From contig NYTF01000022.1 in assembly GCA_002683355.1 (NCBI GenBank), forward strand, positions 21,850-43,769: 21,920 nucleotides of DNA. The letters run 5' to 3'. A program made the position numbers and the translations under genes. The stretch is from Paracoccaceae bacterium (GTDB taxonomy: Bacteria > Pseudomonadota > Alphaproteobacteria > Rhodobacterales > Rhodobacteraceae). This document shows positions 8,447 to 16,239 of this stretch, in pieces. The notes under the pieces were generated by a model that saw only the letters and a list, made by a program, of their open reading frames with translations, was not told the DNA's origin and did no database searches. Numbering within the stretch: position 1 is the stretch's first letter; each line of letters opens with the position of its first letter.

Positions 8447-9247
8447 TTAGAATCGTTTTGGGGTCTTAAAATTTCCAAAGTTTATCACTGACTTTTCAGT
8501 TGGTAAATTTAACCAGGTGTCAGCCTGCGGTGTTAATCCATCATATATATTTTTTACCATAAATCTGATATTATAACCTTTCCAGCTTTTTGGCGTAAAT
8601 TCGTTTGGAACTTCGGGAAATTTCAAGACTATCTTCCGCCAATTATGTATCACCAAAGTTCTCGCTATCATTGCTTCCAATGGGTTTAAGTTAACAAATT
8701 TTATTGGTGATAACAGGTCAATTAATTGGTTAATTTCTTCTAAGTAGCCTTTTGGTAGTAACTTATAACATGTCGTTTCAGATAACATATTTATTTTCCC
8801 TTCAAAAATTAGGGAACCCTTAGGAACATCGTGAGATATTGGTACGATTGAAACACCTGGTTGGAGGTTAAAACCATAAGGCTCAGTATCAAAGTCTGGA
8901 GTAATTATTAATTTCCATTTTTTTTCAGATGTTATTTTTGGTGGTGAATAAATTATTTTTGAAGCTGGACCAAACTCTTTTAAACCACGATCACCCAGAC
9001 GATAAATGGTATTTTTGCCAATTTTATATCTCTCTATCCAATTATCATTGGTAAGCCGTGATAGTGCTGTTCTCAAAGTTCCAGCCTCTATACCCATGGC
9101 TTGCATTAAAACTTTAAGGCGAGAGGCTTCCACCTCACCACCTTTTTCTATGATGCTATCACCAAAAAAAGTAATAATTAACGACCATACCCTCAATCTA
9201 CTTTGATTATGTAGATGCTTTAAAAGTGGCTCTGTACTAGTGCTCAT
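8447..9247 (-). CDS. paaX: Phenylacetate-responsive repressor PaaX
   Basis: PaaX is a GntR-like winged-helix repressor that releases DNA when it binds phenylacetyl-CoA. The 266 residues begin with the PaaX pattern RLRVWSLIITFFGDSI, continue with AGTLRTALSRLTNDNWIER as recognition helix and wing region, and have the long PaaX effector domain including EEINQLIDLLSPIKFVNLNP and ARTLVIHNWRKIVLKFPEVP. Length is near the family norm of about 300, slightly short at the C-terminus. Its ATG lies inside the end of paaZ (11-bp overlap), so it is the last gene of P450-paaZ-paaX and would repress its own synthesis if it binds the operator at 12453-12488. Confidence 0.9.
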   Translation of the reverse strand: MSTSTEPLLKHLHNQSRLRVWSLIITFFGDSIIEKGGEVEASRLKVLMQAMGIEAGTLRTALSRLTNDNWIERYKIGKNTIYRLGDRGLKEFGPASKIIYSPPKITSEKKWKLIITPDFDTEPYGFNLQPGVSIVPISHDVPKGSLIFEGKINMLSETTCYKLLPKGYLEEINQLIDLLSPIKFVNLNPLEAMIARTLVIHNWRKIVLKFPEVPNEFTPKSWKGYNIRFMVKNIYDGLTPQADTWLNLPTEKSVINFGNFKTPKRF

Positions 9248-11237
9248 ATTTCACCATTGTTAGTAAGCCATACTCCGCCACTTGCTCATCGTTCTGATTA
9301 AAAATAATTACATCCCATTTTATTTCACCGTAGGTATCGGTGCGCCGAGTTTTTCGCCCAACTGTTAGGCTAACCTTGATTTCATCATTTGGGGTGACAG
9401 GTTTTTGAAAACTTAAATATTCAATGCCTGTATTAGCTAAAACTGGCCCTTCATCTGCCAAAACAAATAGACCAGCAGCGAAGCTTAACAATAAATAACC
9501 GTGTGCCACTCTGCCAGGAAAAAATGGATTAGCTTTTGCAGCTTTCTCATCCATATGTGCATAAAATGTATCTCCAGTAAACTTGGCAAAATGTTCAATA
9601 TCATCTAAAGATATCTTCCTTGTTTCTGTCCATAAAGTTTCACCAATTGAAAGATCATTAAAGGTTTTTGAGAATGGGTGTGGTTCTTGTGTATTTGTCT
9701 TAGCTCCTTTTACCCATTGCTTGTTGATGCCTGATAAAATCTCAGGAGTCCCTTGTACTGAGGTTCTTTGCATATAATGTTTTATGCCCCTTATACCTCC
9801 TTGTTCTTCACCGCCACCAGCTCTACCAGGTCCTCCGTGTGTTAGATGTGGAAGAGGTGAGCCATGTCCAGTAGACTCTTCACCACTTTCTCTGTTGTTG
9901 ATATAAATCCTGCCGTTCCAAGCGGCAATGTCAGTAACAACTTCATTAGCAAATTGTGCATCAAAGGTAAAAATTGACGAAACTAAACTACCACCACCCA
10001 ATTTTATAAGTTTGCAGGCTTCATTTGGATTGTCATAAGTCATAATTGTTGTTACTGGCCCAAATGCTTCTGTTTCATGAGCTATTCCACCTTTCAAGGC
10101 ATTTTGACTATAATATAAGTGTGGGCTAACAAACGCTCCCTTTTTTGGAGCTATTCCGTTAAAAATTAGTGTATTTTCGTTAGACATTTTTGATATAATT
10201 TTCAAAACTTCTTGTTTTTGGCCTTCTGATACAAGCGCACCCATTTGTGTTTCAATATTTTTGGGGTTGCCAATTTTTACTTTTGAAAGCTCTTCGACTA
10301 AAGCTTCACTGACGTCGTTTAAAGAGTCATGTGGAATGATTAAACGTCTCATTGCCGTGCATTTTTGACCAGCTTTGGTTGTAATTTCTGCCAAAGCCTC
10401 TTTAATAAATAGATCAAACTCTGGTGAGCCTGCTTTTGCATCTATTCCTAGTATTGCAGCGTTTAAACTATCCTGTTCTGATATAAATTTTACTGAATTT
10501 TCGATCAGGTTTTTACTAGATTTTAAGTATTCAGCTGTTTTTTTAGACCCAGTAAACGAAATTACATCTTGAGGTCCTAAATGATTTAGTAATGAACCGA
10601 CTCCTCCTGCAATGAATTGAATAGAACCTTTCGGAAATAGATTGCTTTCGATTATCATCCTAAAACATGCTTCAGCAAGGTAAGCTGTGTCACTGGCTGG
10701 TTTTATGATAGTTGGCATGCCAGCTAAAAAACTTTGGCTCAGTTTCTCGAGCATTCCCCAGATTGGAAAGTTAAAAGCGTTTATCTGTACAGCAACACCT
10801 TGTTTAGGCACCTGTATGTGCTGCCCTAGAAAAGTGCCATTGCGTGATAGTTGCTCAACTGGTCCATCTAAATAAATTTTACCATCCGGCATTTCTTTAC
10901 GGCCTTTGGAAGCATAAACTCTTAAAGTTCCAATGCCACCATCAATATCAATCCAACCATCTTTCCGTGTTGCGCCCGTTAGAGGGTTTAATTCATAAAG
11001 CTCTTCTTTTCTATCTGATAAATAATTTGCAAGCGCTTTTAATATCTTTGCTCTTTCGTGGAAGCCCATTTGGCGTAAATTTTTACCACCTACAAAATTA
11101 GCATGATAAATCATTTTCTGTGAATCCAATGATGTGCCAATCATGCCTATTTCTAATCCAGTAGCAGCTTCATAAAGTTTTTTGGTTTTCCCATTAGGAA
11201 TATGCCAATTTCCGTACGCATAACTTTCAATTCTCAT
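9237..11237 (-). CDS. paaZ: Bifunctional ring-opening enzyme PaaZ (aldehyde dehydrogenase + oxepin-CoA hydrolase)
   Basis: PaaZ hydrolyses oxepin-CoA with its C-terminal MaoC-like hydratase domain and oxidises the resulting semialdehyde with its N-terminal NADP-dependent aldehyde dehydrogenase domain. At 666 residues it is near the 681 of E. coli PaaZ. The dehydrogenase domain (about 1-510) shows [13 protein letters not shown], Glu254 in FISEQDS and the catalytic Cys293 in [12 protein letters not shown]. The hydratase domain (about 530-666) has the paired Asp556 and His561 in [12 protein letters not shown] and [11 protein letters not shown]. Both active sites therefore look intact. The ATG directly abuts the P450 stop (TAA then ATG, zero spacing), so the gene is translationally coupled to it; paaX overlaps its 3' end. 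Confidence 0.95.
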   Translation of the reverse strand: MRIESYAYGNWHIPNGKTKKLYEAATGLEIGMIGTSLDSQKMIYHANFVGGKNLRQMGFHERAKILKALANYLSDRKEELYELNPLTGATRKDGWIDIDGGIGTLRVYASKGRKEMPDGKIYLDGPVEQLSRNGTFLGQHIQVPKQGVAVQINAFNFPIWGMLEKLSQSFLAGMPTIIKPASDTAYLAEACFRMIIESNLFPKGSIQFIAGGVGSLLNHLGPQDVISFTGSKKTAEYLKSSKNLIENSVKFISEQDSLNAAILGIDAKAGSPEFDLFIKEALAEITTKAGQKCTAMRRLIIPHDSLNDVSEALVEELSKVKIGNPKNIETQMGALVSEGQKQEVLKIISKMSNENTLIFNGIAPKKGAFVSPHLYYSQNALKGGIAHETEAFGPVTTIMTYDNPNEACKLIKLGGGSLVSSIFTFDAQFANEVVTDIAAWNGRIYINNRESGEESTGHGSPLPHLTHGGPGRAGGGEEQGGIRGIKHYMQRTSVQGTPEILSGINKQWVKGAKTNTQEPHPFSKTFNDLSIGETLWTETRKISLDDIEHFAKFTGDTFYAHMDEKAAKANPFFPGRVAHGYLLLSFAAGLFVLADEGPVLANTGIEYLSFQKPVTPNDEIKVSLTVGRKTRRTDTYGEIKWDVIIFNQNDEQVAEYGLLTMVKYEH

Positions 11238-12440
11238 TTAACTTTCCAATCTAGCATATAAGTGTGTTAATCCCCTAAACCGAATTCTTTCGCTCCAAAG
11301 TGGTTTTGAACTTAAATTATAATTAGGATATTTATTTAAAAATTTACTAATTGCTATGCGAGCTTCCATTTTGGCAAGAGAGAAACCTACACAGTGATGA
11401 GCACCACCTGCAAATGCCAAGTGTCGGTTTGGAGTTCTGTCGATTATTAATTCATCAGGTTGAGTAAATTGGAGTGGGTCTCGGTTTGCTGCTCCAATAC
11501 AAAGGTGTAAATTAGTATTTGAGGGTATTGTTTTACCAGAGAGAGTCACTTCACAAGCAGTTTCTCTATTTCCAAATTGATTAGGAGATAAAAACCTTAG
11601 AAATTCATCAATAGCCGAATTTAACATTTCTGGATTATTAATTAACTTTTCTTTTGCTTTTGGGTAAAAGCTTAAGGCCCAAAGAGCATTCCCAATAAGA
11701 TTTGTTGTTGTTTCATGTCCGGCGTTAAGTATGAAAATGCAATTTTGTAATAGTTCAGTCTCACTAAGGTTGCTTTCTTCAGCCATTATCATTCGAGTAA
11801 GAACATCGGTATCGGGATTGCCTGGTTTTCTGCGCCTTTCATCGGTTATAAGCTTTAAAAATGCTTTAAATTCTGAAACTGCTGTGTTGCCTTCAGAAAG
11901 CTGTTTTTCAGTTGGAGATGGTTCCAACGCGCCAAGAATAGATAATGACCAATTCCTTAAAGGACCTCTCAAAGAATGAGGAATATTAAATAGATTACCA
12001 ATAACCTCCACAGGTATTTTCATCGCGAATTTTTCTATCAAATTTACTTCGTCCTCTATGGTGTTTAATAATTCGTCAATTAATACTTCTAATCCTGGTT
12101 CCATTAATGCTACTGCTTTTGGGTTCATTGCGGCAGTCATGATTTTACGAACTCGAGGATGTAATGGAGGATCATTAAATACCAAAGATGTTGTGTGATG
12201 TTCAAATAGGGGAGTATTACCAAATTTTTCACCAAAACTTAATTTTTTATCAGATTTGAAATTTTTCGTATCTCGATAAATCATATTTAAATCTGCCCAG
12301 GAGCTGATTAAAACTGAATTGTCTGGTAGAGTTTTAACAGGCTCAGTTTGTCTTAAACTTGAGTAATATACGAATGGATCCTCGTGAAATCCCTCGGGCA
12401 AATTGTTTAAATCAAAGTGGCTGGTATCAACGATACTCAT
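11238..12440 (-). CDS. Cytochrome P450, soluble bacterial type, leading the paaZ-paaX operon
   Basis: This is a complete 400-residue P450. The C-helix region DPPLHPRVRKIM is at about 90-101, the I-helix oxygen-activation motif AGHETT at 240-245, the K-helix ExxR is Glu279-Arg282, and the heme loop FAGGAHHC is at 343-350 with the thiolate ligand Cys350 followed by VGFSLAKMEARI. There is no membrane anchor and no fused reductase, so it needs external electrons; no dedicated ferredoxin or ferredoxin reductase gene is in the window, and PaaE is the only nearby flavin/iron-sulfur reductase. Substrate unknown. Being first gene of an operon with paaZ and paaX, and under the shared operator, ties it to aromatic catabolism. 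P450 is not a part of the standard phenylacetate pathway. Confidence 0.93.
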   Translation of the reverse strand: MSIVDTSHFDLNNLPEGFHEDPFVYYSSLRQTEPVKTLPDNSVLISSWADLNMIYRDTKNFKSDKKLSFGEKFGNTPLFEHHTTSLVFNDPPLHPRVRKIMTAAMNPKAVALMEPGLEVLIDELLNTIEDEVNLIEKFAMKIPVEVIGNLFNIPHSLRGPLRNWSLSILGALEPSPTEKQLSEGNTAVSEFKAFLKLITDERRRKPGNPDTDVLTRMIMAEESNLSETELLQNCIFILNAGHETTTNLIGNALWALSFYPKAKEKLINNPEMLNSAIDEFLRFLSPNQFGNRETACEVTLSGKTIPSNTNLHLCIGAANRDPLQFTQPDELIIDRTPNRHLAFAGGAHHCVGFSLAKMEARIAISKFLNKYPNYNLSSKPLWSERIRFRGLTHLYARLES

Positions 12441-12452
12441 AAAATTACCAAT

Positions 12453-12488
12453 GTTACGAACTTTTTTAAATATTGACTACTTTGTAAC
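12453..12488. promoter_or_regulatory. Candidate PaaX operator, copy 2 (P450-paaZ-paaX / paaI-paaK promoter region)
   Basis: GTTACGAA (12453-12460), 20 bp, TTTGTAAC (12481-12488): the same half-sites and spacing as at 7945-7980, with an unrelated 20-bp centre. A further TTTGTAAA at 12490-12497 extends the right side as a 9-bp direct repeat. It lies across both divergent promoters. Confidence 0.7.
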
Positions 12489-12497
12489 ATTTGTAAA
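12469..12497 (-). promoter_or_regulatory. Predicted promoter of P450-paaZ-paaX
   Basis: Minus strand: -35 TTTACA (12497-12492), 17-bp spacer, -10 AATATT (12474-12469), leaving a leader of about 20 bases before the ATG at 12440. Four or five of six consensus bases match in each box. The GTTACAAA half-site sits in the spacer. No convincing ribosome site precedes the P450 start. Confidence 0.42.
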
Positions 12498-12501
12498 TAC
12501 T
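12473..12501 (+). promoter_or_regulatory. Predicted promoter of paaI-paaK
   Basis: Plus strand: -35 TTGACT (12473-12478), 17-bp spacer holding the operator half TTTGTAAC, -10 AATACT (12496-12501). It overlaps the opposing P450 promoter almost completely, so the two may compete and both would be covered by one repressor. Confidence 0.48.
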
Positions 12502-12520
12502 TTTGGGAAAAATTGGATAA

Positions 12521-12955
12521 ATGATGAAAGCTCAAGAGCGCGCCGAAAAATGTGCAAGAATAATGTTAAAGAGTGATAGTGCAACTAAGCATGTTGGAGT
12601 AAAACTTGAAAAAATTCGACCAGGGTATGCGGAGATGTCTATGAAAGTGGAAGCGTATCATTTAAATGGTCACGCCATTTGTCACGGTGGGTTTATATTT
12701 ACACTAGCTGATAGTGCGTTTGCTTTTGCTTGTAATAGTTATAACGAACTAACTGTAGCTCAATTTAACACAATTAATTTTTTGGAAACAGTTGGAGTTG
12801 GAGAGGTTTTAATTGCTACTGCTGAAGAAACTAATAAACGACGCCGGACAGGCATTTACGATGTTCGTGTCGTTGGTTTTGAAAATCGAGTAATCGCAGA
12901 AATGCGCGGATGCTCAAGAACGCTGAATGGCAAACATTTTGAAGAGGAGGAGTAA
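12521..12955 (+). CDS. paaI: Hydroxyphenylacetyl-CoA-type thioesterase PaaI
   Basis: PaaI is a hotdog thioesterase that hydrolyses ring-hydroxylated phenylacetyl-CoA and similar dead-end esters to free trapped CoA. The 144 residues match E. coli PaaI well: NGHAICHGGFIFTLADSAFA contains the HGG turn and the Asp of the active site, then FACNSYN, INFLETVGVGEVLIATAEE and the TGIYDVRV strand. Start at ATG 12521 (or 12524); the upstream TTGGGAAAAATTGGATAA is a weak ribosome site. Its stop shares a base with the paaK start (TAATG). Confidence 0.92.
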   Translation: MMKAQERAEKCARIMLKSDSATKHVGVKLEKIRPGYAEMSMKVEAYHLNGHAICHGGFIFTLADSAFAFACNSYNELTVAQFNTINFLETVGVGEVLIATAEETNKRRRTGIYDVRVVGFENRVIAEMRGCSRTLNGKHFEEEE

Positions 12956-14256
12956 TGAAAAATTTGACTCCGGATAAGAAAAGCTTGGATCCTATTGAAA
13001 TTGCAAGCCTTGATGAAATATCAGATTTACAATTTAAACGCATGCGATGGTCACTGGAGCATGCGTATAAGAATGTTAAGTTCTACAAGAAAAAGTTTGA
13101 TGCTATTGGTGTTCACCCATCTGATTTGAAAACTATATCAGACATTTCATTATTTCCGTTTACTGAAAAAAAAGATTTGCGGGAAAATTACCCTTTTAAT
13201 ATGTTTGCTGTTCCAAAAAGTCAGATCTCTAGAATTCATGCATCCTCGGGTACTACAGGAAAACCAACAGTTGTTGGTTATACCAAAGGTGATATTGATA
13301 ATTGGGCAAGCTTAGTAGCAAGATCAATGCGAGCAAGTGGTACAAAATCTGGCGATACTGTGCATATTTCGTATGGATACGGTTTATTTACTGGAGGACT
13401 GGGTGCTCATTATGGAGCTGAAAAACTGGGGTGTACGATAGTACCTATTTCTGGGGGGATGACCCAAAGACAGGTAACATTAATTGAGGATTTTAAAGCT
13501 ACTACAATTATGGTTACGCCTTCCTATATGTTGTCGATATTAGACGAGTACAAAGCACAGGGCCGAGATCCTCGTGATAGTTGCCTTGAGATTGGTATAT
13601 TTGGAGCTGAGCCATGGACAAATTCGATGCGAAAAGAAGTAGAAAACGCATTTGATATGCATGCTGTAGATATTTACGGTTTATCAGAAGTTATGGGACC
13701 GGGTATCGCAAATGAATGTGTGGAAACAAAGGATGGTTTGCATATCTGGGAGGATCATTTTTACCCTGAAATTATCGATCCTCAATCGCAAAAACCAAGT
13801 GCAGATGGTTCGATGGGTGAATTAGTTTTCACAACTTTAACTAAGGAGGGAATGCCTGTTATTCGTTACAGAACTCGAGATTTAACTAGATTATTACCAG
13901 GCACAGCTCGCTCTATGCGTCGGATGGAAAAGGTTACAGGCCGTTCAGATGATATGATAATTTTAAGAGGAGTTAATATTTTTCCAACCCAAATCGAAGA
14001 ACAATTATTAACTATAAAAGAACTATCACCACATTTTCAAATAGAGTTAACTAAAGATAATCGCTTAGATAAAATGTTAGTTCATACAGAATGCTCAATT
14101 GGTAATGAGAATTACGATAAGAGATTAAAATCTAGTATGTTACTTGAGCAAAAGATCAAAGGTAATATTGGGATATCGGTTGAGGTTATTGTACATGATC
14201 CAGATGGTGTTCCTAGATCTCAGGGTAAAGCAGTAAGGGTGGTAGATAATAGGTAA
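12955..14256 (+). CDS. paaK: Phenylacetate-CoA ligase PaaK
   Basis: PaaK activates phenylacetate with ATP and CoA to phenylacetyl-CoA, the entry step and the maker of the PaaX inducer. The 433 residues (family about 430-440) carry the AMP-binding loop SSGTTGKPTVVGYT at 97-110, IFGAEPW near 215, YGLSEVMGPG at 241-250, YRTRDLTRLLPG near 305 and the C-terminal GRSDDMIILRGVNIFPTQIE hinge. The ATG follows GAGGAGGAG, a strong ribosome site, and overlaps the paaI stop. It ends 13 bp from the convergent kinase gene with no hairpin between. Confidence 0.95.
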   Translation: MKNLTPDKKSLDPIEIASLDEISDLQFKRMRWSLEHAYKNVKFYKKKFDAIGVHPSDLKTISDISLFPFTEKKDLRENYPFNMFAVPKSQISRIHASSGTTGKPTVVGYTKGDIDNWASLVARSMRASGTKSGDTVHISYGYGLFTGGLGAHYGAEKLGCTIVPISGGMTQRQVTLIEDFKATTIMVTPSYMLSILDEYKAQGRDPRDSCLEIGIFGAEPWTNSMRKEVENAFDMHAVDIYGLSEVMGPGIANECVETKDGLHIWEDHFYPEIIDPQSQKPSADGSMGELVFTTLTKEGMPVIRYRTRDLTRLLPGTARSMRRMEKVTGRSDDMIILRGVNIFPTQIEEQLLTIKELSPHFQIELTKDNRLDKMLVHTECSIGNENYDKRLKSSMLLEQKIKGNIGISVEVIVHDPDGVPRSQGKAVRVVDNR

Positions 14257-14269
14257 GGTAAATCACTAA

Positions 14270-15265
14270 TTAAAGGATGTTGTTTTCTTTAAATAAGGTT
14301 TTTAGATCTTTCTCGGCTCTAGCACCAAGGTGACTAATTATTTCTGATGCGGCGAGACAGCCCATTTTTCCACAGATTTCTAGATTATAACCGGCTGTCA
14401 GGCCCCAAAGGAAACCGCCAGCAAACATGTCACCCGCTCCAGTGGCGTCGACAATTTGTGTTGGATTAGCTTTTATATGAGTTTTCACACCTTTGTTCAT
14501 TATATATGCACCTTTTTCCGCTGCAGTGCACGCCAGTATTTCAACCTCGTTAGAACAAAGTTCAAGAGCCTGGTTTAAATCATTCGTTTGATACATAGCT
14601 TTTAATTCGAACTCATTACAGAATAGTAAATCAATGTCTGATTTTATCATTTTGTGAAAAGAATCGTGATGCCGCTCTACACAAAAAGGATCAGAAAGAG
14701 TTAAGGAAACTTTTCCATTTGCACTTTTGCATGCTTTTATAGCTTTATTAAATGCTTCATGGCTTTCAGGACCATCAAATCGATAGCCTTCTAAATATAT
14801 CCACTCTGAGTCTTTGATTTTTTGCTCATCAATATCTGAAGGCTGAAGGTACTCAGTTACACCAAGGTAGGTATTCATTGATCGCTCGCCATCTGGTGTC
14901 ACAATGATTGTACATCGGCCTGTTTCATCTACACTCTTATCATCTGCAAATGGCGTGCTATAAATCACATTTTGGTTTCTTAAATCTTGTGCAAATATGT
15001 TTCCTAGCTGATCATCTTTGACCTTACCAATATAAGCTGTATTTCCGCCTAGTTGTGCAATTCCGGCAATTGTATTTGCAGCAGAACCACCACTCATTGA
15101 CTTGGAAACTTTAATTAATTTATGTAATTTCTTTGCACGTGTTTGATCGATTAATTGCATAACTCCTTTGCTAATTTCATTTAAATTTAAAAAATTCTCA
15201 TCCTCGTAGCACAGTATGTCAACCATTGCATTCCCAATGCCAACCACATGATATGTTTTAGTCAC
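14270..15265 (-). CDS. PfkB-family kinase, likely adenosine kinase type
   Basis: This 331-residue carbohydrate/nucleoside kinase carries the PfkB signature near the C-terminus, VDATGAGDMFAGGFLWGL (272-289), with Asp279 as catalytic base, and the N-terminal GGSAANTIAGIAQLGG (59-74) substrate motif. The start MTKTYHVVGIGNAMVDILCY and overall pattern match the alphaproteobacterial proteins generally annotated as adenosine kinase, but ribokinase-like sugar specificity cannot be excluded. The start is GTG at 15265 with AAAGGA upstream; there is no ATG alternative near it. It diverges from the Ada-like gene (116 bp) and converges on paaK. Confidence 0.85.
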   Translation of the reverse strand: MTKTYHVVGIGNAMVDILCYEDENFLNLNEISKGVMQLIDQTRAKKLHKLIKVSKSMSGGSAANTIAGIAQLGGNTAYIGKVKDDQLGNIFAQDLRNQNVIYSTPFADDKSVDETGRCTIIVTPDGERSMNTYLGVTEYLQPSDIDEQKIKDSEWIYLEGYRFDGPESHEAFNKAIKACKSANGKVSLTLSDPFCVERHHDSFHKMIKSDIDLLFCNEFELKAMYQTNDLNQALELCSNEVEILACTAAEKGAYIMNKGVKTHIKANPTQIVDATGAGDMFAGGFLWGLTAGYNLEICGKMGCLAASEIISHLGARAEKDLKTLFKENNIL

Positions 15266-15381
15266 TTTGTTTATCCTTTTATTCCATTAATTCTGGATTG
15301 ATTAATTTTTAATTTAAATTACGCAAGTTTCGGGTTTATTAATCTCGTTTATTTATGATTACTTCTACCTAAGGGGGAATC

Positions 15382-16227
15382 ATGTCTCAAACATATCACT
15401 ATCAAACAATTAATCGTGCTATTACCTTTATAAGGTCGACCCTGATACAGCAACCTAAACTTGAGCAAATTGCTGGCTCTGTTGGTATGTCGCCATATCA
15501 TTTCCAAAGAGTATTTACTGAATGGGTTGGTATGTCGCCAAAACGTTATCAAGAATATTTAACATTAGGCTTTTCAAAGGAACTGCTACAAAAAAGACAT
15601 ACCTTATTAGACGTAACTTTAAATATGGGTCTATCGGGAACTAGCAGATTACATGATTTGTTTATTAAATGGGAAGCAATGACCCCTGGAGAATATGCGT
15701 TAAATGGTGCAGGTGTAGAAATCAACTGGGGTTTTTTTGATAGTCCATTTGGACAAATGCTAGCAATGGCCACAAAACGCGGCTTGTGTGGTATAGGTTT
15801 TGTTGGAGAAAGTAGTAAGACTGTTATTTTTGATGACTTTAAAAGTCGTTGGCCTAATGCCGTTTATATTGAAAATAAAGTTATATTAAAGAGCCTGATT
15901 GAAACGCTGGTTATTGGTAAAGGAACGATTAATATTCATTTGATTGGAGCACCTTTTCAAATTAAAGTTTGGGAAGCTTTAATGAATATCCCAACGGGAT
16001 TCGTCACAACTTATTCTGATATTGCAAAAGCAATTGATAATAAAGCGGCGGTTAGAGCTGTAGGAACTGCTGTAGGAAAAAATCCGATTAGTTGGTTAAT
16101 TCCTTGTCATAGAGTATTGCGAAAAAATGGCGAGTTAGGAGGTTATCATTGGGGAATTGATCTTAAGACCGCCCTATTAGCGAGGGAAAGTGCTCAATTT
16201 GAAGGAGATGACTTGTCTCTAATATAA
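15382..16227 (+). CDS. AraC-type HTH / O6-methylguanine-DNA methyltransferase fusion (Ada-like, no N-terminal zinc domain)
   Basis: The protein (281 residues) has an AraC-type DNA-binding domain at about 8-105 (AGSVGMSPYHFQRVFTEWVG and MGLSGTSRLHDLF are the two helix-turn-helix units) and a DNA-methyltransferase domain at about 115-275. The latter has GAPFQIKVWEALMNIPTG, TTYSDIA, AVGTAVGKNP and the suicide site PCHR at 241-244 with acceptor Cys242. It repairs O6-alkylguanine by moving the alkyl group to itself. The N-terminal phosphotriester zinc domain that activates E. coli Ada is absent, so any alkylation-sensing role is unclear. The ribosome site AAGGGGGAA (15371-15379) is strong. Ends 12 bp before the atpF stop on the other strand. 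Confidence 0.9.
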   Translation: MSQTYHYQTINRAITFIRSTLIQQPKLEQIAGSVGMSPYHFQRVFTEWVGMSPKRYQEYLTLGFSKELLQKRHTLLDVTLNMGLSGTSRLHDLFIKWEAMTPGEYALNGAGVEINWGFFDSPFGQMLAMATKRGLCGIGFVGESSKTVIFDDFKSRWPNAVYIENKVILKSLIETLVIGKGTINIHLIGAPFQIKVWEALMNIPTGFVTTYSDIAKAIDNKAAVRAVGTAVGKNPISWLIPCHRVLRKNGELGGYHWGIDLKTALLARESAQFEGDDLSLI

Positions 16228-16239
16228 GAACTTTAAATG

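Noticed and set aside
12453..12480. P450 promoter with -10 GGTAAT at the operator's left end
   Set aside because: It would start transcription at or beyond the P450 ATG; the TTTACA-N17-AATATT pair leaves a sensible leader.
12831..13043. Antisense open frames inside paaK, paaZ, ffh and others
   Set aside because: They lie opposite strongly conserved genes, have no ribosome sites or recognisable domains and follow codon shadows.
15266..15381. Operator or promoter in the kinase/Ada-like divergent region
   Set aside because: Very AT-rich with short self-complementary runs, but no box pair or repeat stood out from background.
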